From: Emticicia sp031378345
GTDB taxonomy: Bacteria; Bacteroidota; Bacteroidia; Cytophagales; Spirosomataceae
Direction: 5' to 3'
DNA length: 64,000 bases
Assembly (NCBI GenBank): GCA_031378345.1
Contig: JANNDY010000106.1
Location: 62,001 to 126,000, forward strand
Made by a program: the position numbers and the translations under genes. Below the pieces are notes generated by a model. It worked only from the letters and a program-made list of their open reading frames with translations, was not told where the DNA came from and ran no database searches. Below, piece by piece: positions 1 through 8,417 of this stretch. Every line of letters begins with the position of its first letter. The first letter of the stretch is position 1.

Positions 1-30
1 AAGAATCGCAGTTTAGCTAATTCCTAAAAC

Positions 31-1017
31 CTAATTCCTATGTTCTCTTTTCGGTAAAACCAATGTCAATAAAAAGGCGATTATTCCAAAAAGTGCTACA
101 AAAAACATTCCCATCATGGCGTGCAAAAATGTAGCTAAAGTGATGCCGTCTTGCTCCGAAAATCCGTACAAAACTACAATGCTTCCAACCAAAAAATGAT
201 AGCTCCCGATGCCTCCTTGCGTAGGTGCTGCCATGCCGATTGACCCCATCACAAAGATAGTAAGTGCAGCCAAAGGCGAAAGATTGGCTGTTTGTGGCAA
301 AGCAAAGCAAAGTACATAAGACATGACGTAATATAAGCTCCAAATAAGAATAGTATGAAAGATAAATGCCGAAGGGTTTTTAAGATTTTTAACACTTAAA
401 AATCCGTCCGAAAATCCTGCTAAAATCTTACTAACTTTCTGATAGACAGGTATTTGCGAGATTTTTTCTTTATTTTTCTTGAATAAAAAATAAGCGATTG
501 CAAGCAAGGAAATTCCTGCAAAAGCATAGCCTCCAAGTAGCAATGGGTTCTTGAATTTTTCGCCAAAAAATTGAAAAAAGAAGTCTTTCAGGCGGTCAAA
601 TTCAAGAATAAAATTCAAAAAAATCAATAATAAAAGTACAATTACATCAAAAATTCGTTCGGCAATTACTGCCCCAAAAGACTTTTCAAAAGGAATATTT
701 TCGAGTTTATTAAGTGAACCACAACGGGCAACTTCTCCTGCTCTTGGAAAAACTAAATTTGCTCCATAACCAACCAAAACCGCCAGCATTGTACGAAAAA
801 CCGAAGGCTTGTAACCCATCGGTTCGAGCATCAAAACCCAACGATAGGCACGACTCCAATGAGCCACCAAAGCCAAAATTCCAGACAACATCACCCAACG
901 ATAATCTGCTTGTTTTATTTTTTCCCAAAGGGTATTTAGGTCAATATCTTTGAAGGTAAACCATAATAAAATGGCTGCAACGGCAAGCGAAATAATGTAT
1001 TGGAGGGCTTTTTTCAT
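31..1017 (-). CDS. Flippase-like membrane protein (UPF0104/YbhN family)
   Basis: Polytopic inner-membrane protein of 328 residues in the lysylphosphatidylglycerol synthase N-terminal/flippase-like family. Several hydrophobic helices are visible, including residues 5-22, 45-55, about 125-140 and 160-178, and there is a helix-rich C-terminus. The family signature is seen in the region reading GYGANLVFPRAGEVARCG (about 80-100), where an R-x-GE segment follows a membrane helix, and in a glycine-rich AAPTQGGIGSYHF segment near residue 265. Members take part in lipid or glycolipid handling, but no substrate can be assigned here. There is no aminoacyl-transferase domain, so it is not a full MprF. 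It lies 61 bp downstream of panD on the same strand and may be cotranscribed with it. A small palindrome (1056-1071) sits in the gap. Confidence 0.85.
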   Translation of the reverse strand: MKKALQYIISLAVAAILLWFTFKDIDLNTLWEKIKQADYRWVMLSGILALVAHWSRAYRWVLMLEPMGYKPSVFRTMLAVLVGYGANLVFPRAGEVARCGSLNKLENIPFEKSFGAVIAERIFDVIVLLLLIFLNFILEFDRLKDFFFQFFGEKFKNPLLLGGYAFAGISLLAIAYFLFKKNKEKISQIPVYQKVSKILAGFSDGFLSVKNLKNPSAFIFHTILIWSLYYVMSYVLCFALPQTANLSPLAALTIFVMGSIGMAAPTQGGIGSYHFLVGSIVVLYGFSEQDGITLATFLHAMMGMFFVALFGIIAFLLTLVLPKREHRN

Positions 1018-1055
1018 TCGTTTTTTTGAGGTAATTACCTTTGTTTTTCATACCC

Positions 1056-1071
1056 CGATTCTGGAGAATCG
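1056..1071. repeat. 16-bp palindrome between panD and the flippase-like gene
   Basis: CGATTCT and AGAATCG flank a GG centre. It is a perfect small dyad in the 61-bp gap of the two-gene unit. It may be an RNA hairpin or a binding site; there is no T-run, so it is not a good terminator. Confidence 0.45.
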
Positions 1072-1078
1072 TGCCACA

Positions 1079-1429
1079 TTACTTTATGACAAGGTTATTT
1101 TCGTCGGGAAAAACGACCATTGGTTTGTGGGTTTTTGCTTCTTCGGGAGTCATCCAGCCATAAGTAATAATGATTACGATATCGCCAACTTCGGCTTTTC
1201 TGGCAGCTGCTCCATTAAGGCAAACAATGCCAGAGCCACGTTTTCCTTTGATAGCATAAGTTTCCAAACGCTCGCCATTGTTATTATTGACTACTTGTAC
1301 TCGCTCGTTTTCTACGATTCCTGCGGCATCGAGTAGGTCTTCATCAATCGTGATGCTGCCTACATAGTTGAGTTCGGCTTGTGTTACCTTCACTCTGTGG
1401 ATTTTTGATTTAAAAATATTAATTAACAT
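1079..1429 (-). CDS. panD: Aspartate 1-decarboxylase (pyruvoyl-dependent)
   Basis: Converts L-aspartate to beta-alanine for pantothenate and CoA synthesis in the cytoplasm. At 116 residues it has the usual family length. The self-cleavage site is visible as Tyr22-Val-Gly24-Ser25-Ile-Thr, where Gly24-Ser25 is cut to form the pyruvoyl group. Lys9, Arg12 and Tyr22 are in the positions expected for the active site, and the conserved segment CLNGAAAR lies around residues 71-78. The start at 1429 fits the family N-terminus MLINIFKSKIHRVKVTQ. A -7 type promoter lies about 140 bp upstream, so the transcript would have a long leader containing an inverted repeat. Confidence 0.97.
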   Translation of the reverse strand: MLINIFKSKIHRVKVTQAELNYVGSITIDEDLLDAAGIVENERVQVVNNNNGERLETYAIKGKRGSGIVCLNGAAARKAEVGDIVIIITYGWMTPEEAKTHKPMVVFPDENNLVIK

Positions 1430-1440
1430 CGTAAATGGAT

Positions 1441-1556
1441 TTGATGATTTGGCAATTTGATGATTTGGAGATAATTTTATTTGGAGATAAAATGCTGATA
1501 ATCAGGTGATTAAACTTTGCATTTTCAAATCTTCAAATCATCAACTCTTCAAATTA
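1441..1556. repeat. Degenerate word repeat and inverted repeat in the panD leader
   Basis: The word TTTGATGATTTGG occurs at 1441-1453, and a near copy follows at 1456-1470. The complementary word CAAATCATCAA is at 1535-1545 inside a CAAAT-rich arm (1526-1556). The arms can pair through at least 11 consecutive bases with a loop of about 65-80 nt. It lies between the panD promoter candidate and the panD start, so it would be transcribed as leader RNA. Confidence 0.6.
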
Positions 1557-1571
1557 GGTTTTGTTTTTTTG

Positions 1572-1579
1572 CAAAATTA
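1572..1579 (-). promoter_or_regulatory. Candidate -7 promoter element for panD
   Basis: On the minus strand this reads TAATTTTG, a full match to the Bacteroidota -7 consensus TAnnTTTG. No clear -33 TTTG was found at the expected distance, so support rests on the -7 box and its position upstream of panD. Confidence 0.4.
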
Positions 1580-1643
1580 TGAAATTACTTGTGAAAGAAA
1601 CATTTAGCTTGATAATAAAATTCAGAATTGAAGTTTTCCAACA

Positions 1644-1680
1644 AAAAAATAACCTCGCTGAAATCTTGTCCAACGAGGTA
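1644..1680 (-). terminator. Rho-independent terminator of the 97-residue gene
   Basis: Stem ACCTCG (1652-1657) pairs with CGAGGT (1674-1679). On the minus strand the stem is followed by a T-rich run (complement of 1643-1650). It sits downstream of the gene ending at 1766. Confidence 0.6.
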
Positions 1681-1765
1681 TTTACATTATTAGTGGTTAG
1701 ATTAAAAATCTTTTAGTGATTACGAGATGTTGTATTATTTTAATATTTGTGCTAAAATACTCTCT

Positions 1766-2059
1766 TCAATTACTCGAAAGAGAATCTAATAATCTTCCCC
1801 ATTTTTGCTTGATTCTTTCAGAAAGGCAAATATTTTGGGTTTTATGTTCTTTATTTGATGCAATTCTTTCAGATTCAGCTTTTTGGATGTGTTCTTTTAT
1901 TTTATAGTCAATTTGCATTTTTCTCAGAACTTCACGAGCAACTTCCTTTTCCAATTCTTTGTCCATTATCATATCAGCCTCAAAATCAGCTTTATCATTT
2001 GCTGATAAACGATTGGCTACATAATCTGTTATTCTCTCATTCAATGTTACTGTTTCCAT
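1766..2059 (-). CDS. Small hypothetical protein, 97 residues
   Basis: Not recognised. It is a soluble, strongly charged, probably all-helical protein: the N-terminus contains TDYVANRLS followed by alternating acidic and basic helices (residues 20-75), and the C-terminus is Lys/Arg-rich. There is no signal peptide, membrane segment or cysteine cluster; the single Cys is near residue 78. The N-terminal 30 residues (a short helix, then KADFEADMIMDKELEKEV) resemble the helical start of some Bacteroidota anti-sigma-like proteins. No zinc motif and no neighbouring sigma factor support that reading. It is monocistronic with its own terminator. Confidence 0.6.
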   Translation of the reverse strand: METVTLNERITDYVANRLSANDKADFEADMIMDKELEKEVAREVLRKMQIDYKIKEHIQKAESERIASNKEHKTQNICLSERIKQKWGRLLDSLSSN

Positions 2060-2391
2060 TTAATTATTTTTTAAAAAATTACACAAAAGTTTCACGCAAC
2101 ATGGTTTTTGACCATATCAAAATTGTACAGTTTTTTTTAATTTTAAAGTGGAAGGTATTCTTTTGTAGGTTACTTTTTGGAATTATAAAAATGTAGAGTT
2201 GTTTGTCAAGCTATATTGTTTTTAATCTTCATTTTTAGTTTTGTTATTTTGACTATAACGAATAAATAAAGTAACAAGCCAAATATAATTTGGTTCAAAT
2301 TTCTTTATTATATGATGCATATTCTTTAAAAAATACAAATATATTTTAAAAAAGGGCAGAAATTCATTGTTACACGAAGAAATTAACTAAT
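2060..2391. other. 332-bp AT-rich intergenic gap
   Basis: No gene is seen. The stretch is very AT-rich. The only structured element is a 15-bp palindrome at 2279-2293 (CCAAAT, ATA, ATTTGG). The gap separates the 97-residue gene from the end of the DUF4249 gene; both are on the minus strand, so the promoter of the former should lie in its left part, but no full TAnnTTTG box was found. Confidence 0.4.
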
Positions 2392-3360
2392 CTATTTCAC
2401 CAATTGCCAAGTAGCATTATACGCCCCGAAGCAACCAAAACCACCATTGACATTGGTGTATAAAAGGATAGGTTCGGCAAATGGATTATTATTGTCTCTT
2501 TGTCTTCGCAGAGAAGCATGGTAATAAAAATAACTTGGGTCAGTTTGCAATAAAGCAACGGTTATTCTTCTTAATGAAATATTTGCCTGATTTTGATTTC
2601 CACCTCCAGTACCTCCGCCACCTTGTGGTCTTGCCTGATAAACGCCTGTCAAAGAAATCAATTCTCCGTCCGTACCTTTATCATCAATCGTTCGGAAATC
2701 AACAATTGGAGAGCTTATGGTATTTACACCATTATTACTTTTACTATTTACTTCAAAAACACCAATTCCTCTATAAAAATTAGCGATTCCTGCCTTATCT
2801 TGCCAAATAAGTTTGACACTATATTCCGTATTTGTGCTTGTATTTCCTCCTCGGCTGTCAGTAACTTTTGCCGAATCAAGCTTTATATCTTTAATTCCTG
2901 CACTTATTGGCACAGTCGTGGTGGCATTTATTTTTCGTCCATCGGGCGTACTGACTTCAATTGTATAAGTTTTTCCTGCAATAATTGGCAATGCCGAAGG
3001 CAAAGCTCGGTAATACGCATTGCTCGCACTGTAAACCAAATTGATGGTTTTTGTGCCGTCCGAAAGTTTGATTGTGGCATTGGTAATATCATCTCTGATA
3101 CCTCCTGTCGAGCCAATCAGCACTTTTGTTTCGGTAACTTTTGCTGCCAAAACAGTGTCTTGTGGCGAAATAAAGCAAGCAACCACCAACTTAGAATCGG
3201 TCTGTGGCAAAACAGATGGGTCAATCTCTTTCACCAAACTTTTGCAAGAAAATATTGCTAATTGACTGATTATCAGGAGGATAGTCAATTTTGAAGCGGT
3301 TCGCCGCCCGTTCTCAAATGTATGAATGAAAGAATGAATATTTTTTCTTGAATTTTTCAT
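2392..3360 (-). CDS. DUF4249 family outer-membrane lipoprotein
   Basis: This 322-residue protein has the DUF4249 architecture: a lipobox (LAIFSC, cysteine near residue 39), then TDSKLVVACFISPQDT, which opens the first beta-rich domain, and a GKTYTIEVSTPDGR strand in the middle. DUF4249 proteins are typically encoded directly beside a TonB-dependent receptor, as here, and are thought to assist ligand capture at the surface (family knowledge; ligand unknown). The predicted N-terminus is unusually long before the lipobox. Its first 15-20 codons run through a repetitive ATTCATTC-like stretch, so the real start may be downstream, perhaps a TTG just before the hydrophobic stretch. A Gly/Gln-rich loop occurs near residue 250. 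Confidence 0.85.
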   Translation of the reverse strand: MKNSRKNIHSFIHTFENGRRTASKLTILLIISQLAIFSCKSLVKEIDPSVLPQTDSKLVVACFISPQDTVLAAKVTETKVLIGSTGGIRDDITNATIKLSDGTKTINLVYSASNAYYRALPSALPIIAGKTYTIEVSTPDGRKINATTTVPISAGIKDIKLDSAKVTDSRGGNTSTNTEYSVKLIWQDKAGIANFYRGIGVFEVNSKSNNGVNTISSPIVDFRTIDDKGTDGELISLTGVYQARPQGGGGTGGGNQNQANISLRRITVALLQTDPSYFYYHASLRRQRDNNNPFAEPILLYTNVNGGFGCFGAYNATWQLVK

Positions 3361-3368
3361 GTATAAAA

Positions 3369-3392
3369 AATCCCCCTTTAGGGGCTGGGGGT
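3369..3392. repeat. C/G-rich dispersed element in the receptor-lipoprotein gap
   Basis: Reads TCCCCCTTTAGGGGCTGGGG followed by GTTT. A diverged copy (AATCCCCCATTAGAGGCTGAG) occurs at 24221-24241 just upstream of the UDP-glucose dehydrogenase start. The internal CCCC...GGGG can form a short hairpin. Confidence 0.5.
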
Positions 3393-5843
3393 TTAAAACT
3401 TAAAATTATAACTAAACGATGGCACAATCGGGAAAATAGAATATCGCTCCAAAACAGTAACCGATTCATTATTTGTGTTAATTTTGGTATTGAGTTGATA
3501 GAAAAAAGGATTTTTGCGATTATAGGCATTATAAAGGCTAATCTCCCAAGTTCGCTCGTGGCGACGTTTCTTTTTATGAAACTGCACGCCCACATCTAAG
3601 CGATGATAAGGCTCGGCACGAAAGGCATTTTTCTCGCCATATTCCTGCACAGCACGCCCCTGAAAGAGCCTGTTGGCAGATGTAGGAACGGTAGGATTAT
3701 TGCCATTATTATTATTTCTGCCACTACTTGTATTGAAATTGCTATAACCATTATACCTCGAAAGCGGCACTGTGAGGGCATTTCCTGTACCATAAACCCA
3801 AACTGCCGACACCGTAATATTTGGTTTTATATCATAAATTCCAACCAAAGAAATATCATGTCGGCGGTCGTAACGAGGATAAAATTCTTTGCCAAAATTA
3901 AGTTCAGCAAATTGCCATTTTGTCCAAGAAAGTGTGTAACCTGCCCAACCAGAGAATTTTCCGACCTTTTTCTGTAGTAAAAATTCTGTGCCGTACGACC
4001 AACCTTTTCCAGCCGTAACGTTGTCTTCCCAACGCACTTTTGTAGCACCAGTTGGGTCATTGAAAAGCAAAAAACTTGCTCCCTCCTTATAATTAATAAG
4101 ATTCGACATCGTTTTGTAATATCCTTCGATGGTCAAAGTCAAGCCTTTTTTATCAAAATCTTTGGCAAAACCTGCCGCAATTTGCTGCGATTGTTGGGGA
4201 GCGATTTTGTCGGTCGTTGGCACCCACAAATCTGTCGGTAAACCCAAGCCCGTATTTGTGAGTAAATGCACATATTGATTCATCAAGGCGTACGAGGCTT
4301 TGAAAGCAAGCGAATTACTCAATTTTAGAGCTGCCGAAAAACGTGGTTCGGGACGAAGATAATCTGCTCCTGAAACATGGTAATTGCTTAATCTAATGCC
4401 CAAATTCATCTTCAAACGCTCGATGGGTTGCCACACATCTTCGGCATAAATGCCCGACTCAATGACATCAATATTATCAATTTTTGTTTCATATTTAGCA
4501 ATATCTGAATCTTGCAAAACGACCGCACTTGGCGTAAAACGATGAGCAATTGACTGAATTCCGAACTTTATGGCGTGTTTTGTATTAGGAAAGTAGTCAA
4601 AATCGTACTTCAAAGAATAATCTCGAATGCCCGAATCGTACTGTAATTTAAAAACCGAAGGCAATTCTGTTACGATATCAACTGCATTTTGAGTTGAATT
4701 AATATTAAATTTATAACGGCTATAAATGAGCGATAAATTGCCAAAAAGTTTTTGTGTGAAAAGATGATTCCAGCGTAAAGTGGCAGTTTCGTTGCCCCAA
4801 TTTATGCCATTTTGTGAAGTGCTTGTTGGGCTTACGGTATTGGTATTAAATTTATCTTTTCCAAAATAACCACTCAAATAAACTTTGTCTTTCTTTCCAA
4901 TTTCGTAGTTTATTTTGGCATTTAAGTCATAAAAATAATAGCCCCCAGTAGTTTTTTCAATTTGGTCTTTTTGTGAGGCTTTGATTAAAGGAGCTGCAAT
5001 TACATCTAAATAAGTTCGGCGAGCAGAAATCAAAAATGATGAGCGAACATTTTTCTTTTTGTTAAATCTTATTGGACCTTCCAAAGTCAATCTCGACGAA
5101 ATCAAGCCGATTCCGCCCTCTCCTGTTAGTTTTTCTTTGTTTCCTTCCTTCATATTCATTTCGATTACTGACGAAAGTCGCCCACCAAATCTTGCAGGAA
5201 AACCGCCTTTGGTGAGTTCAACGCTTTTCAAAGCATCGCCATTAAAAACCGAGAAAAAACCAAAAAGATGGTTGGCATTATAAACAATTGCATCGTCCAA
5301 AATGATTAGATTTTGGTCAGGACCACCGCCACGCACATAAATTCCTGTTTGACCTTCCGAGCCTTTTTGCACGCCCGGCATTAGCTGAAGCACTCGTAAA
5401 ACGTCTTTTTCGCCCAAAAACGCAGGAATTTTCTTGATTTGATTAATCGGAATTTCGATTTTGCTCATTTGCACCGATTCACTCACTCGCTCCTCTTGGC
5501 GTTTGGACGACACCACCACTTCTTGCAATTGATTGGACGAAGCCAATGTAATATTGATTTCCAAGTTTTTGTTTAAAACCACTTTCCTGACAACCCTTTC
5601 GTAGCCCACAAACGAGTAAACCAGCGTAAGGGAATCTTGTGCAGGAATCGTGAGCGAATAAAAACCATAGGTGTTCGACGCTGTACCAAAATTGGTCGTT
5701 GGCACATATACATTCACGCCTATGAGTTGCTCTTGGCTACCTTTTTCTCGCACAAAACCACTGATAGTAAATGATTTTTGGGCAAAAATATTGGCAGAAA
5801 AGGTTGAAATTAAAAGTAGAATTAAGGGTATTTTTTTAAGCAT
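3393..5843 (-). CDS. TonB-dependent receptor with carboxypeptidase-like N-terminal domain
   Basis: Outer-membrane active transporter of 816 residues. It has a signal peptide (LILLLISTFSANIFAQ, cut near residue 21), a carboxypeptidase-D regulatory-like beta-sandwich (about 24-110, FTISGFVREKG to INITLASS), a plug domain (about 120-230, with GIYVRGGGPDQNLIILDDA) and a 22-strand-type barrel ending in the aromatic C-terminus FSYNFKF. The downstream gene on the same strand is its DUF4249 partner, 32 bp away. Together they form a typical Bacteroidota uptake unit for an unidentified ligand. No SusD homologue or FecIR pair is present, so the ligand cannot be inferred from context. The start at 5843 gives a well-formed signal peptide. 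Confidence 0.93.
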   Translation of the reverse strand: MLKKIPLILLLISTFSANIFAQKSFTISGFVREKGSQEQLIGVNVYVPTTNFGTASNTYGFYSLTIPAQDSLTLVYSFVGYERVVRKVVLNKNLEINITLASSNQLQEVVVSSKRQEERVSESVQMSKIEIPINQIKKIPAFLGEKDVLRVLQLMPGVQKGSEGQTGIYVRGGGPDQNLIILDDAIVYNANHLFGFFSVFNGDALKSVELTKGGFPARFGGRLSSVIEMNMKEGNKEKLTGEGGIGLISSRLTLEGPIRFNKKKNVRSSFLISARRTYLDVIAAPLIKASQKDQIEKTTGGYYFYDLNAKINYEIGKKDKVYLSGYFGKDKFNTNTVSPTSTSQNGINWGNETATLRWNHLFTQKLFGNLSLIYSRYKFNINSTQNAVDIVTELPSVFKLQYDSGIRDYSLKYDFDYFPNTKHAIKFGIQSIAHRFTPSAVVLQDSDIAKYETKIDNIDVIESGIYAEDVWQPIERLKMNLGIRLSNYHVSGADYLRPEPRFSAALKLSNSLAFKASYALMNQYVHLLTNTGLGLPTDLWVPTTDKIAPQQSQQIAAGFAKDFDKKGLTLTIEGYYKTMSNLINYKEGASFLLFNDPTGATKVRWEDNVTAGKGWSYGTEFLLQKKVGKFSGWAGYTLSWTKWQFAELNFGKEFYPRYDRRHDISLVGIYDIKPNITVSAVWVYGTGNALTVPLSRYNGYSNFNTSSGRNNNNGNNPTVPTSANRLFQGRAVQEYGEKNAFRAEPYHRLDVGVQFHKKKRRHERTWEISLYNAYNRKNPFFYQLNTKINTNNESVTVLERYSIFPIVPSFSYNFKF

Positions 5844-5968
5844 TGGGTAGTTTTTTTGTGAAAATCGACATACATATTAATATAACGTAAATTGAGGTAA
5901 AATAGTGGGGTGGGGTATTCAAGGAAACAAAATTATGTATACTTTATTTAATTCTCTTTTCATAATAC

Positions 5969-5976
5969 TATATTTG
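5969..5976 (+). promoter_or_regulatory. Candidate -7 promoter element for the acyl-CoA ligase
   Basis: TATATTTG matches TAnnTTTG and lies 22 bp before the ATG at 5998. No clear -33 element is visible. Confidence 0.4.
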
Positions 5977-5997
5977 TTATATTAATTTTATTGAAAA

Positions 5998-7716
5998 ATG
6001 ATAGTACAAAAAATAAAAAATAATTTGAGTTACAGTTGCGGTACAAGCAATAAACCATTGCTCGGCATTACAATTGGCGAGCTTTTAGATGAAATTTCAG
6101 AGCAATTTCCTGAAAATGAAGCACTTATTTCTATTCATCAAAAGGTACGATTTACTTACAAAACCTTCAACGAACTTGTTAATCAATGTGCCAAAGCATT
6201 TGTAGCAATTGGTGTTCAGAAAGGAGATAGAGTAGGAATTTGGTCACCAAATCGCTACGAATGGACGGTTGTGCAGTTTGCTACTGCCAAAATCGGGGCA
6301 ATTTTAGTCAATATCAATCCAAGTTATCGCCTCAACGAATTAGAATACGTACTCAATCAATCGGGCTGTAAGGTTTTGGTAACTGCCGAAAAATTCAAAA
6401 TGGCTGATTTTACGGCAATGCTCTATGAATTAGCTCCAGAAATCAATGCTTGCGAAATAGAAAATCTAATTTTGACAAAACTTTCTCACCTAAAAACCAT
6501 AATTCAATTAGGAGAAAGTAATTTGAAAGGAATGTTATCTTGGAAAGATTTTTTAGAAAAATCAAAGCCTATTACTACTGAGAATTTAAAGCAAATTCAA
6601 GAAAATCTTTCAGCCGACGACCCTATCAATATTCAATATACAAGTGGCACGACGGGCTTTCCGAAAGGAGCAACTTTGAGCCATCATAATATTCTGAATA
6701 ATGGCTATTTTGTAGCAGAATTGATGAATTTTACCGAAAAAGATAGGTTGGTTATTCCTGTCCCTCTATATCATTGCTTTGGAATGGTGATGGGGAATTT
6801 GGGTTGCGTTTCGCATGGAGCAACCATTATTTACCCAAGCGAAGGTTTTGAACCACAAACAACTTTGCAAGCTGTCGAAACAGAAAAAGCAACGGCACTT
6901 TTTGGCGTACCTACCATGTTTATTGCCGAATTAGACTTGCCTAATTTTGATAAATTCGACCTTACTTCCTTGCGAACTGGCATCATGGCTGGCTCGCCTT
7001 GCCCTATTGAAGTTATGAAAAAAGTGCAGAGCTTGATGCACATTTCGGAGATGGAAATTGCTTATGGCATGACCGAAACGAGTCCTGTTAGTACCCAAAC
7101 TCGTGTCGGCACGCCCTTAGAAAAACAAGTAAGTACGGTAGGAAAAGTACACCCTCATCTTGAAATCAAAATCATTGACCCTGTGAGTGGTTTTGTTGTA
7201 AAAAGAGGCGAATCAGGTGAGTTTTGTACACGTGGATATAGTGTAATGCTCGAATATTGGAACAATGAAAATGCCACCAAAAGTGCCATTGACAAGGCAA
7301 AATGGATGCACACAGGCGATTTGGCTATCATGGACGAAGAAGGTTATGTGAAAATCGTAGGACGAATCAAAGACATGATTTTGAGAGGTGGCGAAAATGT
7401 TTATCCTCGTGAAATTGAGGAATTTTTGTTTACTCACCCAAAAATCAGTGATGTGCAAGTGATAGGTGTTCCGCATGAAAAATATGGTGAGGCAGTGATG
7501 GCTTGGGTGAAATTGAAAGAGGGCGAAACGGCAATAATTTCTGAAATTCAAGATTTTTGTAAGAACCAAATTGCTCATTTTAAAATACCTCAATATGTCA
7601 AATTTACTGATGGTTTTCCTATGACTGTTACAGGCAAAATCCGCAAAATTGAGATGCGAGAAATAAGTATAAAAGAGTTAAATCTGGAAAAAATAGCACA
7701 AATAAAAACGGCTTGA
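5998..7716 (+). CDS. AMP-forming acyl-CoA synthetase (fatty-acid CoA ligase)
   Basis: ANL-superfamily adenylating enzyme of 572 residues that activates a carboxylic acid, most likely a medium- or long-chain fatty acid, to its acyl-CoA with ATP. The P-loop-like motif YTSGTTGFPKGA is near residues 214-225, AYGMTETSP near 354-362, HTGDLAIMDEEGY near 437-449 and the hinge GRIKDMILRGGENVYPREIE near 451-470. The catalytic lysine lies in the C-terminal TVTGKIRK. It most resembles the AMP-binding FadD/AcsM-type ligases of this length. It stands alone, with its own promoter; no beta-oxidation genes adjoin, so substrate range is uncertain. Confidence 0.92.
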   Translation: MIVQKIKNNLSYSCGTSNKPLLGITIGELLDEISEQFPENEALISIHQKVRFTYKTFNELVNQCAKAFVAIGVQKGDRVGIWSPNRYEWTVVQFATAKIGAILVNINPSYRLNELEYVLNQSGCKVLVTAEKFKMADFTAMLYELAPEINACEIENLILTKLSHLKTIIQLGESNLKGMLSWKDFLEKSKPITTENLKQIQENLSADDPINIQYTSGTTGFPKGATLSHHNILNNGYFVAELMNFTEKDRLVIPVPLYHCFGMVMGNLGCVSHGATIIYPSEGFEPQTTLQAVETEKATALFGVPTMFIAELDLPNFDKFDLTSLRTGIMAGSPCPIEVMKKVQSLMHISEMEIAYGMTETSPVSTQTRVGTPLEKQVSTVGKVHPHLEIKIIDPVSGFVVKRGESGEFCTRGYSVMLEYWNNENATKSAIDKAKWMHTGDLAIMDEEGYVKIVGRIKDMILRGGENVYPREIEEFLFTHPKISDVQVIGVPHEKYGEAVMAWVKLKEGETAIISEIQDFCKNQIAHFKIPQYVKFTDGFPMTVTGKIRKIEMREISIKELNLEKIAQIKTA

Positions 7717-7783
7717 TGACCATTCAAGAATCAGAAAGGCTTAAATAACAATCATTTAGGTTTTCTTTGTTTGAAAAATGTTC

Positions 7784-7791
7784 TATTTTTG
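7784..7791 (+). promoter_or_regulatory. Candidate -7 promoter element for the Ala/Lys/Glu repeat protein
   Basis: TATTTTTG is a full match to TAnnTTTG and lies 42 bp upstream of the ATG at 7834. It also argues against a start at the TTG at 7771, which would lie upstream of the transcript. Confidence 0.5.
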
Positions 7792-7833
7792 CATCAAAGT
7801 ATTAATCAATTACCTAAAATTTCTAAAAGTATC

Positions 7834-8340
7834 ATGACAGAGAACGAAAAAAGTGTAACCGATAAAGCAAGCGAAATGGCTGGACAAGCAGCAAGTGCAG
7901 CTACTGAAAAATTTGCAGATTTGAAAGCTGATGCTACCGAAGCCCTTGATGGCTTGAAAGCAAAAGCCTCAGAATATGTAAGTGAAGAAAAAATCACCGA
8001 AATGAAAGCTCAGGCTACCGAAAAATTTGATGATTTGAAAGAAGATGCAGCCGAAGCAGTAGAAGCAGCCAAAGCAAAAGCACAAGAATTTGCAGCAGAA
8101 GCATCAGCAACTGTTGATAATTTGAAGGCAAAAGCAACCGAATTTATGAAAAGCGAAAACGTGGAAGCAATGAAAGCCGAAGCTGCCGAAAAATTTGATG
8201 ATTTGAAAGAAGACGCAGCAGCAGCGGCGGCGGCAGCCTCAGCAAAAGCTCAAGAATTAGCAGCCGAAGCAAGCGAAACTGTTACCGAAGTAGCTCAAAA
8301 AGCCAAAGGTTTTTTCAGTAGATTGTTTGGAGGAAAATAA
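7834..8340 (+). CDS. Amphipathic Ala/Lys/Glu-rich repeat protein (YtxH/LEA-like)
   Basis: This 168-residue protein consists almost entirely of Ala, Lys, Glu, Asp and Thr arranged in long amphipathic helices. A 56-residue unit is repeated: the word EKFDDLKEDAA occurs twice, exactly 56 residues apart, with a more diverged copy (EKFADLKADAT) further upstream. The C-terminus ends in a distinct aromatic/basic tail, GFFSRLFGGK. Such proteins resemble YtxH, apolipoprotein-like and LEA-type stress proteins and usually bind membranes or protect proteins, but no function can be proven. There is no signal peptide with the ATG at 7834, chosen because the upstream TTG precedes the promoter. Alanine codons form a short GCG/GCA run near 8215-8235. 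Confidence 0.8.
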   Translation: MTENEKSVTDKASEMAGQAASAATEKFADLKADATEALDGLKAKASEYVSEEKITEMKAQATEKFDDLKEDAAEAVEAAKAKAQEFAAEASATVDNLKAKATEFMKSENVEAMKAEAAEKFDDLKEDAAAAAAAASAKAQELAAEASETVTEVAQKAKGFFSRLFGGK

Positions 8341-8360
8341 TTCGAATAGAAGTTTTTTAG

Positions 8361-8406
8361 AAAAGGGATTTATAAATTTTTCGGATTTATAGATTCCTTT
8401 TTTTGT
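8361..8406. terminator. Bidirectional terminator between convergent genes
   Basis: Arms AAAAGGGATTTATAAAT (8361-8377) and ATTTATAGATTCCTTTT (8385-8401) pair with two wobble mismatches around a 7-nt loop and have A/T runs on both outer sides. It serves the repeat-protein gene on the plus strand and the toxin-antitoxin operon on the minus strand. Confidence 0.75.
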
Positions 8407-8417
8407 GTCAGAAAAAG

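Noticed and set aside
2593..3261. 222-codon open frame on the plus strand
   Set aside because: Antisense to the DUF4249 gene; cysteine/isoleucine-rich composition without family features.
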